From contig CAZXCK010000004.1 of assembly GCA_964639225.1 (NCBI GenBank), positions 1 through 64,000 of the forward strand: 64,000 nucleotides of DNA, written 5' to 3'. The stretch is from CAZXCK01 sp964639225. GTDB taxonomy: Bacteria > Chloroflexota > Anaerolineae > Aggregatilineales > Phototrophicaceae. Positions within the stretch are counted from its first letter, which is position 1. The number at the start of each line of letters is the position of its first letter. The translations under genes were made by a program, and so were the position numbers. Below are positions 51,859-60,196 of this stretch, one piece after another. Under the pieces are notes generated by a model that was not told the DNA's origin, did no database searches, and was given only the letters and a program-made list of their open reading frames with translations.

Positions 51859-52329
51859 TTAAGACTGCACCACCTGAATCGCCTGCACCAGTTCCTGCAT
51901 GCGCGGCCACACCCGATCATCTGGCAGCATCCATTTCTGACGCACGACACGATACCGGTCGATAAGCAGCATGCCAGGATTGCGATCCATCGCGTAGGTG
52001 CGGTGAATCTGGCCGTCGCTGTCGGCCAGCAGCGGGAATGGTACCGGCAGCGGACTGCTGCTGTGAAATCCGTTGAGTATGTGGGGGAAATCGCGCACCA
52101 ACAGCGCGACCGGCGTGCCCATCAGCGCGAACTTGGTGACATGGCGCTGCAACCACAGGATACGCCGTACACTGGTGGGCAGCCACAGATTGCCGATAAA
52201 CCCCAGAACCACGCCAGCCTCACCCGTGAGGTCATCCAGCGTGTATAATTGGCGTCTATGATCCATCAGCGCAAAGTCTGGGGCGCGGGTGCCCACAACC
52301 GGCCCCAGTTCGGCAGTTTCGTATAACAT
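51859..52329 (-). CDS. AhpC/TSA-like thioredoxin-fold protein without cysteine
   Basis: A 156-residue peroxiredoxin-like protein. GTRAPDFALMDHRRQLYTLDD and FPLLADSDGQIHRTYAMD, with GMLLIDRYRVVRQKW, match the AhpC/TSA fold. The peroxidatic Cys is absent: the segment after the second strand reads GFIGNLWLPTSVRR, and the whole protein contains no Cys. It is therefore not a peroxidase in the usual sense. GAGGA lies 10 nt before the chosen ATG and a TTGACA promoter sits upstream. Confidence 0.78.
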   Translation of the reverse strand: MLYETAELGPVVGTRAPDFALMDHRRQLYTLDDLTGEAGVVLGFIGNLWLPTSVRRILWLQRHVTKFALMGTPVALLVRDFPHILNGFHSSSPLPVPFPLLADSDGQIHRTYAMDRNPGMLLIDRYRVVRQKWMLPDDRVWPRMQELVQAIQVVQS

Positions 52330-52373
52330 TGTTAAAATGTCCTCACCCACCATTCTATGAATAATGTAAATTA

Positions 52374-52403
52374 AGTATAATCCACAAATTAACGGTTTGT
52401 CAA
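52374..52403 (-). promoter_or_regulatory. sigma-70-type promoter of the AhpC/TSA-like gene
   Basis: On the minus strand a perfect -35 TTGACA (plus coordinates 52398-52403) and a -10 TATACT (52374-52379) are spaced 18 bp, placing the start of transcription about 38 nt before the ATG. Confidence 0.7.
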
Positions 52404-52542
52404 CTCAATTTCTATTTACGACTGGCCACCAGCATATCATCAGCAAGCGTTGGCCGATCGTAGACCAGCAGGGGGTGATGTTCTGGCCGGTTTTGGGGTA
52501 AGATTTGCTTGCTTGCGCAAGAGCAGGAGGGCGCTTTTCCAA

Positions 52543-53598
52543 ATGACTATAATTCGGCAATTTACGGTAGGTCTGTTGCTGGTGCTGATACTGGCACTGG
52601 GAACAGGGGCGGGCCTGGCCCAGCAGGTTATCGACGAAGAGGAGCTTGACGGCCCCGGTTCCACGATTCAGAGTTTCGTCGTCATCTGTGAAGATCGCGT
52701 GGTCGTCAATTTCAACGGCAATATGGAACCAGGATTTGACATCTATTTCCAGGCATTTACAGCACCACAGGGCGGCGGTATTCCGCTGACAACGCTGCGC
52801 CGCGCCTCGGTGAACGGCCAGTACAGCTACGGAGAGGCGGTGCCCTACGCCGACGGTCCGGTGATGCCGGCGGGGTCAGTGGGCAGTGTTTTCACCGCCA
52901 TCGCCCGCGAGAATGATCCCGGTAGCGTGACTTTCTCAGAGTTCATCGACGACGTGCAGGACGGCTGTTCGGAGCCGCAGGAGACCGCAGGCGAGAGCGT
53001 CGAGTCTGGTGACGGCGTGAGTCCCACCCAGCAGACAACCCCGGCCAGCCCGATTCTGTCGCCGTTTGGCGGTTTCCTGAACCCCGGCTATGTGCCGCCA
53101 GAGAAGCCGCTGGTGCAGATCGGTGCGCGCCCCGAATTCGTGCCGCCGCGCCAGGAAACTCCAGGGCTGATCTTCGCCGAGTGCAACCAGTACCCTGTTG
53201 CTGAGCCGGGCATCATCTACGATACCGATAACGTCATCGTGTTCTGGTCGTGGTATGCAAGTACGGCGGAACTGGTGCAGGAGCACATCGATACCGTCGA
53301 TTACTCGGTGACGTTGTACGAATCCGATGTGACGCTGCCCAATGTGGTCCGTACCGAGATCGAACAGCGCGGCAGCGATTACTGGGTATTCTACTATTCG
53401 ACACTGGGCAACCTGCGACCGGGCGAGTACAGCATCTCTTACGAAGCCCGCTGGGAACGTGCCATCAGTGACGGCTACACAGACTTCGGCCCCGGTACAG
53501 ATAACGACATTCTGAACGGTACCTGCACCTTCAACGTGCTGCCCAATCTCGAAGGGCGCGATGTGATTTACACCAACTGGCCGGTAATCGGCAACTGA
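52543..53598 (+). CDS. secreted protein of unknown function
   Basis: A 351-residue exported protein with a Sec signal (VGLLLVLILALGTGAGLAQQ, cleavage likely after GLA-Q). The mature part has two beta-rich domains separated by an acidic/Pro-rich linker (residues 130-185). A late block RPGEYSISYEARWERAISDG looks like an immunoglobulin-like strand pair. I do not recognise the family. AGGAGG lies 12 nt upstream of the ATG. A hairpin follows the stop. Confidence 0.65.
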   Translation: MTIIRQFTVGLLLVLILALGTGAGLAQQVIDEEELDGPGSTIQSFVVICEDRVVVNFNGNMEPGFDIYFQAFTAPQGGGIPLTTLRRASVNGQYSYGEAVPYADGPVMPAGSVGSVFTAIARENDPGSVTFSEFIDDVQDGCSEPQETAGESVESGDGVSPTQQTTPASPILSPFGGFLNPGYVPPEKPLVQIGARPEFVPPRQETPGLIFAECNQYPVAEPGIIYDTDNVIVFWSWYASTAELVQEHIDTVDYSVTLYESDVTLPNVVRTEIEQRGSDYWVFYYSTLGNLRPGEYSISYEARWERAISDGYTDFGPGTDNDILNGTCTFNVLPNLEGRDVIYTNWPVIGN

Positions 53599-53611
53599 TC
53601 GGAAATCGCAT

Positions 53612-53641
53612 GAGGCCGGTTGACAACATTCAACCGGCCTC
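53612..53641 (+). terminator. hairpin after the secreted-protein gene
   Basis: GAGGCCGGTTG and CAACCGGCCTC form a perfect 11-bp stem with an 8-nt loop 14 bp beyond the stop. It would lie inside the coding region if rsmG began at the upstream ATG at 53610, which supports the later rsmG start. Confidence 0.6.
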
Positions 53642-53678
53642 GTTCGCCGCTGATGAACCCACCGGAGAACAACAGGCG

Positions 53679-54389
53679 ATGGACTCACTTCAGCAGCAGG
53701 CGGCTGACCTGTTCGGCCTGGACCTGAGTGCCGCGCAGATCAGCGCCTTCGAGCGTTACAGCGCCGAACTGCTGGCCTGGAACGCGCACACCAACCTGAC
53801 CGCCATCACCGAGCCAAACATGGTGCGTGTGCGGCATTTCCTCGATTCGCTGTCGGTGACGCAGGCGGTGACATTCAGCGCAGGCCAGCGCGTCATCGAC
53901 GTCGGCACCGGCGCTGGCTTCCCTGGTGTGCCGCTGGCCCTCGTCTATCCCGACATTCACATGACACTGCTGGAAGCCACCGGCAAAAAGATCGCCTTTC
54001 TCGATCACCTGAAAAACGTGCTGAGTTTGTCAAATGTGACGACCCTCAAAGCCCGCGCCGAAGAAGCCGGCCACAATGTCGCCCACCGCGCCGCTTACGA
54101 TGTGGTATTGGCGCGGGCTGTCGCCAGGCTGCCCGCCCTGCTGGAGTACCTGCTGCCTCTGGCGACTTTGGGTGGCGTCTGTGTGGCGATGAAGGGCGCC
54201 ACTGCCCAGCAGGAAATCCAGGACTCGGCGGCGGCGCTGGCGACCCTGGGCGGCGAACTGGTCGATGTCCAGTTGATACCATTACCCGGCGTCGATGACC
54301 CACACTATCTGATCACCGTGCGCAAAATCCGCGAGACACCGACGCCATATCCGCGCCAACCGGGGATTCCGACGCGCAAGCCACTATAA
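53679..54389 (+). CDS. rsmG: 16S rRNA (guanine-N7)-methyltransferase RsmG
   Basis: Methylates G527 (E. coli numbering) of 16S rRNA. The 236-residue protein has ERYSAELLAWNAHTNLTAI and RHFLDSL in the N-terminal domain, SAM motif I VIDVGTGAGFPG (residues 72-83), LLEATGKKIAFLDHL and DVVLARAVA. The start places the conserved first helix at the N-terminus. No mnmG or parAB are adjacent, so it is away from its frequent replication-origin neighbourhood. Confidence 0.94.
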   Translation: MDSLQQQAADLFGLDLSAAQISAFERYSAELLAWNAHTNLTAITEPNMVRVRHFLDSLSVTQAVTFSAGQRVIDVGTGAGFPGVPLALVYPDIHMTLLEATGKKIAFLDHLKNVLSLSNVTTLKARAEEAGHNVAHRAAYDVVLARAVARLPALLEYLLPLATLGGVCVAMKGATAQQEIQDSAAALATLGGELVDVQLIPLPGVDDPHYLITVRKIRETPTPYPRQPGIPTRKPL

Positions 54390-54425
54390 AGTTTCCAGAA
54401 TCCTGGCGGCGGCCACAGAATTTTA

Positions 54426-54434
54426 TGCTATACT
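54426..54434 (+). promoter_or_regulatory. extended -10 promoter of the CNNM gene
   Basis: TGCTATACT is an extended -10 element 72 bp before the ATG. A second TATAAT at 54454-54459 could be an alternative start site. Confidence 0.45.
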
Positions 54435-54505
54435 GTCTCGTGAAGCCGGCGCATATAATCAACCGGCGTATCGGCTGTGAGTTCGATGCTTAGCGTAGTG
54501 AGGAT

Positions 54506-55633
54506 ATGGACCCTAACATTTTAACCCCCATTCTGGCGGCTGCGGCTGCGCCTGCTGGCGAAGGCGTTGGCACTATCGAAGGCCTGCTTTTCTACATAAC
54601 ACTGGCCCTTAGCCTTTCTTTTCTCTGCTCACTCCTGGAAGCGGCGCTACTCTCGACCCCGGCATCGTACATTGAAGCGCAGGCTCAGACAGGCTCACGT
54701 GTGGGCGTCTGGATGCGGAATCAAAAGCAGAATGTCGAAGACCCCATCACCGCTATTCTGACGCTCAACACCATCGCCCATACGGTCGGCGCGGCGGGTG
54801 CAGGCGCTGAGGCGGTCGGCGTATTCGGCCAGCAGTATTTCTTCTTCATCACGGCCATGCTTACCCTGCTGATTCTGGCCTTTTCCGAGATTCTGCCTAA
54901 AACGCTGGGCGCGATCTACTGGAAGCAGTTGTTTGGCTTTACCGCTTATGCGCTGCGCGTCATGGTGCTGGTGCTGTATCCGGCGGTGTGGGCTTTCCGC
55001 GTGCTCACCAATTTCATCACGTCCGACGAGAAAATGCCCACCGTCACCCGTGGCGAACTGGAAGCTATGGCGCAAATCAGCGCCGTCGAGGGCGCGCTGG
55101 AAGAAAAAGAGTCGCGCATTCTACGCAATTTACTGCATCTGAGCGGCGTGCAGGTGTCCGACATCATGACACCGCGCACGGTCATGTTTCGCTTCCAGCA
55201 GGATATAACGGTCCACACGGTCATCGACCGCCACCGGGCGCTGCCCTACTCGCGCATTCCAATTTATGACAAGAACGACGATGACATCGTTGGCTTTGTG
55301 CTGCGCCACGACATCCTGACCTGCGCCGCCGAGGATCGGCTGGATGTCAAACTCAGGTCGCTGGCACGCCCGCTGCACCCGGTGCCAGAGACTCTGTCTG
55401 TCACCCGCGTGATGGATGAGTTCATCGCCCGGCAGGAGCATATTTTCCTGGTATTCGATGAGCATGGCGGCACGTCCGGCATCATCACGATGGAAGACGC
55501 GCTGGAATCGCTGCTGGGCACGGAGATCACCGACGAGTCCGACGTCGTGGCCGATATGCGCCAGCTTGCCCAACAGCGTTACCTGCGCCAGAAGGCCCTG
55601 GCCGACGCTTCTGCCCGGCCAGCGGCGTCATAA
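54506..55633 (+). CDS. CNNM/CorB-type membrane protein with CBS pair
   Basis: A 375-residue protein of the CNNM/hemolysin-C group linked to Mg2+ transport. Residues 25-180 are the DUF21 (CNNM) membrane domain with about four helices (FYITLALSLSFLCSLLEAAL, LNTIAHTVGAAGAGAEA, LAFSEILPKTLGAIY). A linker helix (TRGELEAMAQISAVEGAL) leads to two CBS repeats (VQVSDIMTPRTVMFRF and a second near HIFLVFDEHGGTSGIIT). The CorC/HlyC C-terminal domain is missing, as in some short members. Confidence 0.88.
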   Translation: MDPNILTPILAAAAAPAGEGVGTIEGLLFYITLALSLSFLCSLLEAALLSTPASYIEAQAQTGSRVGVWMRNQKQNVEDPITAILTLNTIAHTVGAAGAGAEAVGVFGQQYFFFITAMLTLLILAFSEILPKTLGAIYWKQLFGFTAYALRVMVLVLYPAVWAFRVLTNFITSDEKMPTVTRGELEAMAQISAVEGALEEKESRILRNLLHLSGVQVSDIMTPRTVMFRFQQDITVHTVIDRHRALPYSRIPIYDKNDDDIVGFVLRHDILTCAAEDRLDVKLRSLARPLHPVPETLSVTRVMDEFIARQEHIFLVFDEHGGTSGIITMEDALESLLGTEITDESDVVADMRQLAQQRYLRQKALADASARPAAS

Positions 55634-55658
55634 CCGGCAGACCGATTTCAGCGGCCCT

Positions 55659-55688
55659 TGCCCAACCGACGAAATATCGCGCTATAAT
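55659..55688 (+). promoter_or_regulatory. promoter for rsgA
   Basis: TTGCCC (55659-55664) and a perfect TATAAT (55683-55688) are spaced 18 bp, placing the start of transcription about 35 nt before the small leader ORF. Confidence 0.65.
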
Positions 55689-55728
55689 ATAGTCAAATGG
55701 GGAATCGACCTGGAGAGAGGAGATTCTG

Positions 55729-55812
55729 ATGCTGATGTTGCATGGTTATCATACGGTTTTGGATAGAGAAAGGATTGCCTTTGACAACTCTGTTAGAGGG
55801 ACTGGTCGTTAA
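55729..55812 (+). CDS. possible 27-residue leader peptide overlapping rsgA
   Basis: A short ATG frame with an excellent Shine-Dalgarno (GAGAGGAG, 5-6 nt upstream) encodes 27 residues beginning MLMLHGYHTVLDRER and ending at a TAA inside rsgA. It overlaps the rsgA TTG start in another frame. Its strong ribosome site contrasts with the modest one of rsgA, so its translation could tune rsgA initiation. No homology is claimed. Confidence 0.4.
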   Translation: MLMLHGYHTVLDRERIAFDNSVRGTGR

Positions 55813-56758
55813 AGAGCAGAGTGGCTTCTTCTGGGTTGAGCTGGCCGATGGTCGCATTTACATGTGCCGGTTGCGTGGCCGGTTGATGGAAGAAGCCCAG
55901 TCGACGGATATCGCCGCCATCGGCGATCGCGTGCAGATCAGCATCCTGGAGCACGACGAAAGCGGCGATAAAGGCGTCATCGAAGTTGTCGAAGAACGCG
56001 CCAGCGCCCTGTCGCGTGCGGCCCGCACCGAAGGCAACCGGGGTGGCGGCGAGGCCGAACGTGAACATGTCATCATCGCCAATGCGGACGCCATCTTCCT
56101 CGTGTTCGCGGCAGCAGAACCCAGCCCCAACCTGCATCTGCTGGATCGCTTTCTGGTGGCGGGCGAGAAGGCCGAAATAGACGATCTGATTATTGTCGTC
56201 AATAAGATCGATCTGGAAGACCCCAGTAACATTCAAGCGCGTTTCGCTCCCTATGAAAAAATGGGTTATCGGCTGTTGTACACCAGCGCCAAAATGGGCA
56301 GCGGCCTGGATGAGATGCGCGCTCTCCTGCGCGGCAGAATTTCCGCGTTTGCCGGGCCGTCTGGTGTAGGCAAAACGAGCCTGCTTAACTGCATCGAACC
56401 GGGCCTGGGACGGCAGGTCAAGCAGGTGAGCAAGGCCAGCCAGGAAGGCGTCCACACCACCCGCGATAGTGCCCTGATTAAACTCGACCCCGCGCTATAT
56501 GGCGCAGGCACCTACCTGGCCGATACACCGGGCATGCGCTATCTCAACGTGTGGGATGTCGAACCGGAAGAACTCGACGCTTATTTTGTGGACATCGCCG
56601 AACACGTGGAAAGCTGCCGTTTCGGTGACTGCACCCACACCGGCGAACCAGGCTGTGCTGTGCAGGCAGCCGTCGAGCGCGGCGAGATCAGCCGCAGCCG
56701 CTATCGCAGCTTCCGCAAGCTGCGCCAGGAACTGGAAGATACCTACGCGCTGTATTAA
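55781..56758 (+). CDS. rsgA: ribosome small subunit-dependent GTPase RsgA
   Basis: A 325-residue ribosome-assembly GTPase that tests the decoding centre of the 30S subunit. An OB-fold N-terminus (VVKEQSGFFWVELADGRIY) precedes the circularly permuted G domain in the order NKID (141-144), TSAK, GPSGVGKTS (192-200) and DTPG (248-251). The C-terminal zinc site is Cys279, Cys284, His286 and Cys292. I chose the TTG start with AAAGGA 6 nt upstream, matching the family's N-terminal length. Confidence 0.94.
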   Translation: MTTLLEGLVVKEQSGFFWVELADGRIYMCRLRGRLMEEAQSTDIAAIGDRVQISILEHDESGDKGVIEVVEERASALSRAARTEGNRGGGEAEREHVIIANADAIFLVFAAAEPSPNLHLLDRFLVAGEKAEIDDLIIVVNKIDLEDPSNIQARFAPYEKMGYRLLYTSAKMGSGLDEMRALLRGRISAFAGPSGVGKTSLLNCIEPGLGRQVKQVSKASQEGVHTTRDSALIKLDPALYGAGTYLADTPGMRYLNVWDVEPEELDAYFVDIAEHVESCRFGDCTHTGEPGCAVQAAVERGEISRSRYRSFRKLRQELEDTYALY

Positions 56759-56797
56759 ACGCCAGTACGCATTACAATCACTGCGGATGATGAATCA

Positions 56798-56835
56798 CAA
56801 AAGGGCAGGACTCCGTGAATAGTCCTGCCCTTTTG
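56798..56835. terminator. bidirectional terminator after rsgA
   Basis: CAAAAGGGCAGGACT and AGTCCTGCCCTTTTG form a perfect 15-bp stem with an 8-nt loop between the convergent rsgA and hydrolase genes. The A/T ends give a short U-tract on both strands. Confidence 0.85.
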
Positions 56836-56854
56836 TATGCAAATGTAGCGCGCC

Positions 56855-58756
56855 CTAATTCGGACTGGCGATGGTGATCCCTGTCAGCAGCAGATCGAAC
56901 AGCGGTGAGATGGTCATCAGCGCAGCTTCGTCTGTGTAGACGACCAGCGTCGCCACCACGCCATCACGTTCCGCTCCCAGCGCAATAATCAACTGGCCCG
57001 TGCTGAAATCGAGATAGACATTCTGCTCCCACACCAGACTCAGCAGGTCGATTTCCTGTGTCACCAGCGAGGGCAGCGCGAAGTCGGGGTCGATGACGTT
57101 CAGCGCGTCGCTGATGGCTTCCTGCACGTCGCTGGTTTTGCTGGCCATCGCGTACAACACCGATCCGGTGTCCGGGTCCTCATAGCGCAAAAAGTCGGCA
57201 GTGCTGGTATCGGTCCAGCCGTCCGGTTCAGGCAGGGTGAACAGACCACCAGGCCCGGTCACGCTGACGGTGAAGGCCAGCCGCATGCCGTCAACACAGC
57301 TTGAGGCCGGTTCGCTGGCCGGGTCGCTGAGGAAGTCGGCCATAACTTCCACCGGACACAGCCCGCCCAGAACCGCGCCATGCCCCACACCGGGGAAGGT
57401 ATAGACATAGCGCGTACTCAGCGAACGCGCCACCACATCGCCACCGCTGGCCGGGGTGATGGGGTCAAACTCACCAGAAAAGATCAGCGTCGGGATGTCA
57501 CTGACGACCGCTTCATTGACGAAATCATCCAGCGTATCCACAGCCCATTCATCGCACAGGTCGAGAAGCCGCAGCGCGGCGACACTGGCAGCCCGTGTAA
57601 CCTCAGGGTAGCGGCCTTCCACCACCACATCGTCGATGGTGTAATTCAGGCTCTCGGCGCAGGTCACCGAGTTATACATGCCGCTGGCGGTGGTACGGTC
57701 AAAGACCAGCGCCGGCCCCCAGGTCTCTACCCAGGTGAAATCGTCGTTGCTCATCTCGTCGATGTAGCGCGGGATGTTGGGGATGAGCGGCGTCACATAC
57801 ATGGCGTTAAACAGCAGGCTGACGACTGAATCGCCATTGACGACTGCATCGTAGATGATGCCGGTTTCCGGGTCTTCCAGTGGAACGATGGCCGGCACAT
57901 CGTTGAGCTGGTTGACCAGTTCCAGAAAACGGCTTTCCAGGTCCGGGAAGTTAAGGTTGCAGCGTTCCTGCGCCTCGCATGTCTCAAAAACACGCTCGAA
58001 GATGCGATCGGCACGAGCCGAGACAGCCGGCACATAATTTTCCTCAAGCGGCACCACAGCATCCAGAATCACGCTGCGCAGGCGCTCCGGATAGTCGCGC
58101 ATGACGTGCTGGGCCAGCATAGTCCCATAGGAGACGCCGTAGTAGTTGAACGTCTCATAGCCCAGCGCGTCCATCACCATCGGAACATCGGCGGCGTTTT
58201 CCAGGCTGTTGAACGCGGACAGGTTCACCCCCTCTTCAAGAAGCCGGTCGCGGCAGGCGAGGTCGGCCTGGTTATTGAGTTCGATGACCTCATCCAGGGT
58301 CAGCATCTGGTCGATCGTCTCGATGAGCAGGTCGAAGCCTTCTTCGCAGACCAGATTCGGCAGCGAATGGAGCGTGCCGCGCTGCTCGATGAGGACGATA
58401 TCGCGCTCGCCCACAAAGAACAAACCCAGGCCATTGGGTTCGGCCATCGTCGGCCCGAAGAACTCCAGCGTCGAGCCACCGGGGCCACCCTGGGCCATCA
58501 CCAGCGGATCGGGCGCCGGGTTGGCCGCGCTGCTGGGGATAATCGCCACAGCCAGCTCGATGGTGCGTCCGTCCGGCTGGGCATGGAACTCCGGCACAGT
58601 GACGTAGCCACAATTCACGGCAAGGCTGCCTTCGACCAGTTCGAACGGGCATTCAGCTTCACGAAACACCCCGGTGTCGTCCTGGGCGGCAGCCGGTAGG
58701 GCCAGGGCCAGCGTCAACAGCAGCAAAAGGGACATTAACAACTTTGCGGTTTTCAT
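56855..58756 (-). CDS. exported alpha/beta hydrolase, TAP-like peptidase
   Basis: A 633-residue secreted hydrolase with a Sec signal (KLLMSLLLLLTLALALPAAAQ). The oxyanion region is PLVMAQGGPGGST, the nucleophile is in YGVSYGTML, the acid in FSGEFDPITP and the His in GVGHGAVL; the GGPGGS and TAP C-terminal block mark tripeptidyl/prolyl aminopeptidase-like proteins (S33 with TAP-like C-terminus). Cys-pairs (VTCAESLNY, LGGLCPVEV, SSCVDG) probably form disulfides. About 150 further residues follow the TAP domain with no recognised fold. The ATG opening the signal was chosen over an upstream frame. Confidence 0.88.
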   Translation of the reverse strand: MKTAKLLMSLLLLLTLALALPAAAQDDTGVFREAECPFELVEGSLAVNCGYVTVPEFHAQPDGRTIELAVAIIPSSAANPAPDPLVMAQGGPGGSTLEFFGPTMAEPNGLGLFFVGERDIVLIEQRGTLHSLPNLVCEEGFDLLIETIDQMLTLDEVIELNNQADLACRDRLLEEGVNLSAFNSLENAADVPMVMDALGYETFNYYGVSYGTMLAQHVMRDYPERLRSVILDAVVPLEENYVPAVSARADRIFERVFETCEAQERCNLNFPDLESRFLELVNQLNDVPAIVPLEDPETGIIYDAVVNGDSVVSLLFNAMYVTPLIPNIPRYIDEMSNDDFTWVETWGPALVFDRTTASGMYNSVTCAESLNYTIDDVVVEGRYPEVTRAASVAALRLLDLCDEWAVDTLDDFVNEAVVSDIPTLIFSGEFDPITPASGGDVVARSLSTRYVYTFPGVGHGAVLGGLCPVEVMADFLSDPASEPASSCVDGMRLAFTVSVTGPGGLFTLPEPDGWTDTSTADFLRYEDPDTGSVLYAMASKTSDVQEAISDALNVIDPDFALPSLVTQEIDLLSLVWEQNVYLDFSTGQLIIALGAERDGVVATLVVYTDEAALMTISPLFDLLLTGITIASPN

Positions 58757-58912
58757 AAGGGTGAACTCTCTCTCCGTTTTCGGTGATTTGTTGACGGATA
58801 CAGGATCATCATAGCTGTATACGAAGTCAGTCGCCAATTCGGGGCGCAGAGTACGGAAATCCCTAATCCCGCGCTCATATCAACCCTTACGAACGCGGCT
58901 GTCATCCTGGCT

Positions 58913-58918
58913 TATAAT
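58913..58918 (+). promoter_or_regulatory. -10 box before the WD40 lipoprotein
   Basis: TATAAT lies 36 bp before the ATG. The -35 region is not convincing. An upstream in-frame GTG at 58928 would start almost at the transcription start, which favours the ATG. Confidence 0.4.
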
Positions 58919-58954
58919 ACGGACATTGTGAAATGCGAAACTGAGCAAGTGCCG

Positions 58955-60196
58955 ATGAGACGTTTGATCATATGCTGTACGGGACTGCTGCTGGCCGGGC
59001 TGCTGGCGGCCTGTGGCGGCACCGGCGAGGCTGGCGAGCGTCCAACCGCCCCACCGCCGACTGGCACCACGCGCGTCAGTCCGCTGGGCGCGGCCCCCGA
59101 ATGGGTCGAGGCGGCCAGCGCTGTGACCGTCAGCAACGCCGACCAGGCGCGCCTGCTGGGCCGGCTGGATATGCCCGCCGCGCGCAGCACACTGTTTGCC
59201 TATACCTTTTCGCCGGATTCGACACGACTGGCCGGACTCAACAACGATCGCCTGCTGGCATGGGACCTTATCAGCGGGCAGTTGATCATCAACAACGCCC
59301 GCCAGGACGGCGCTTATATCTTCTATTCGCCGGACAAAAACGAGTTATACACCCTCAACCAGAGCGGCGGCGTGCGCGCCTACGAAGCCGAGCGCGGTCG
59401 CCTGGAGACCACCTTCAGCGCCCATACCGATTTCAGCGGCGCGATTGATTACGACGACTTCTACGGCTGGCTGGCGCTGGGTGGAACCGATGGCACGGTC
59501 AAAGTGTGGGAGCCGCTGCAGCGCACCAGCCGCGTGACGATCAACGCGCACGACACACCGCTGACGGTAGTCGCCTTCTCACCGGATGGCGAGTTGCTGC
59601 TGACCGCCGCCCGCGAAGGGCCGGTTCGCGTGTGGCGCTGGCAGGATCGGGAGCTGCTGGCCGAACTCGACGCCGGCGGCGTGTCGCCGCTGCGGGCGAT
59701 CTTTTCGCCGGATGGCACGCGACTGGCGCTGGGCATGTGGGATTACATCGGCATGTGGCGCTGGCAGGACGCCGACTTCCTGTATGCGCTGCGCACCGGT
59801 CCCGGCGGCAGCGGCGACGTGCTAGCCTTCTCGCCGGATGGGCGGCTGCTGGTCAACGGCGGCGACATCCCCGAAATGACCGTCTGGGACGCCCAGACCG
59901 GCGATCTGCTGGCGCTGCTGCCCGGCGTGGGCGGCGAGCGCACGACGGCGGCTTTTTCCCCGGATGGCGAGCTGCTGCTGACCGCGACGCTGGACGGCCC
60001 GGTAAACCTGTGGAACCTGACGAACCTCGACGGCGAGACCGTTGGCCAGGCGACACTCGTCTCTACCGACGACGCCCAGCGTGTGCTGGCGGTCGACTGG
60101 ACAGCGGACGGCTACCTGATGACAATCATCGACGCCACCGGGCCGGTCTACGTGTGGGGCATCCCACCAGATGCGCCAGCGGATTCCGGCTCTTAG
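58955..60196 (+). CDS. WD40-repeat lipoprotein
   Basis: A 413-residue lipoprotein: signal LIICCTGLLLAGLLAAC ends in a lipobox. The mature domain is a WD40/propeller with repeats such as TFSPDSTRLAGLNNDRLLAW, VAFSPDGELLLTAAREGPVR, AIFSPDGTRLALGMWDYIGM and AAFSPDGELLLTATLDGPVN. It presumably scaffolds proteins at the outer face of the membrane; the partner is unknown. Its stop shares TTAG with the alkA-like gene. Confidence 0.85.
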   Translation: MRRLIICCTGLLLAGLLAACGGTGEAGERPTAPPPTGTTRVSPLGAAPEWVEAASAVTVSNADQARLLGRLDMPAARSTLFAYTFSPDSTRLAGLNNDRLLAWDLISGQLIINNARQDGAYIFYSPDKNELYTLNQSGGVRAYEAERGRLETTFSAHTDFSGAIDYDDFYGWLALGGTDGTVKVWEPLQRTSRVTINAHDTPLTVVAFSPDGELLLTAAREGPVRVWRWQDRELLAELDAGGVSPLRAIFSPDGTRLALGMWDYIGMWRWQDADFLYALRTGPGGSGDVLAFSPDGRLLVNGGDIPEMTVWDAQTGDLLALLPGVGGERTTAAFSPDGELLLTATLDGPVNLWNLTNLDGETVGQATLVSTDDAQRVLAVDWTADGYLMTIIDATGPVYVWGIPPDAPADSGS

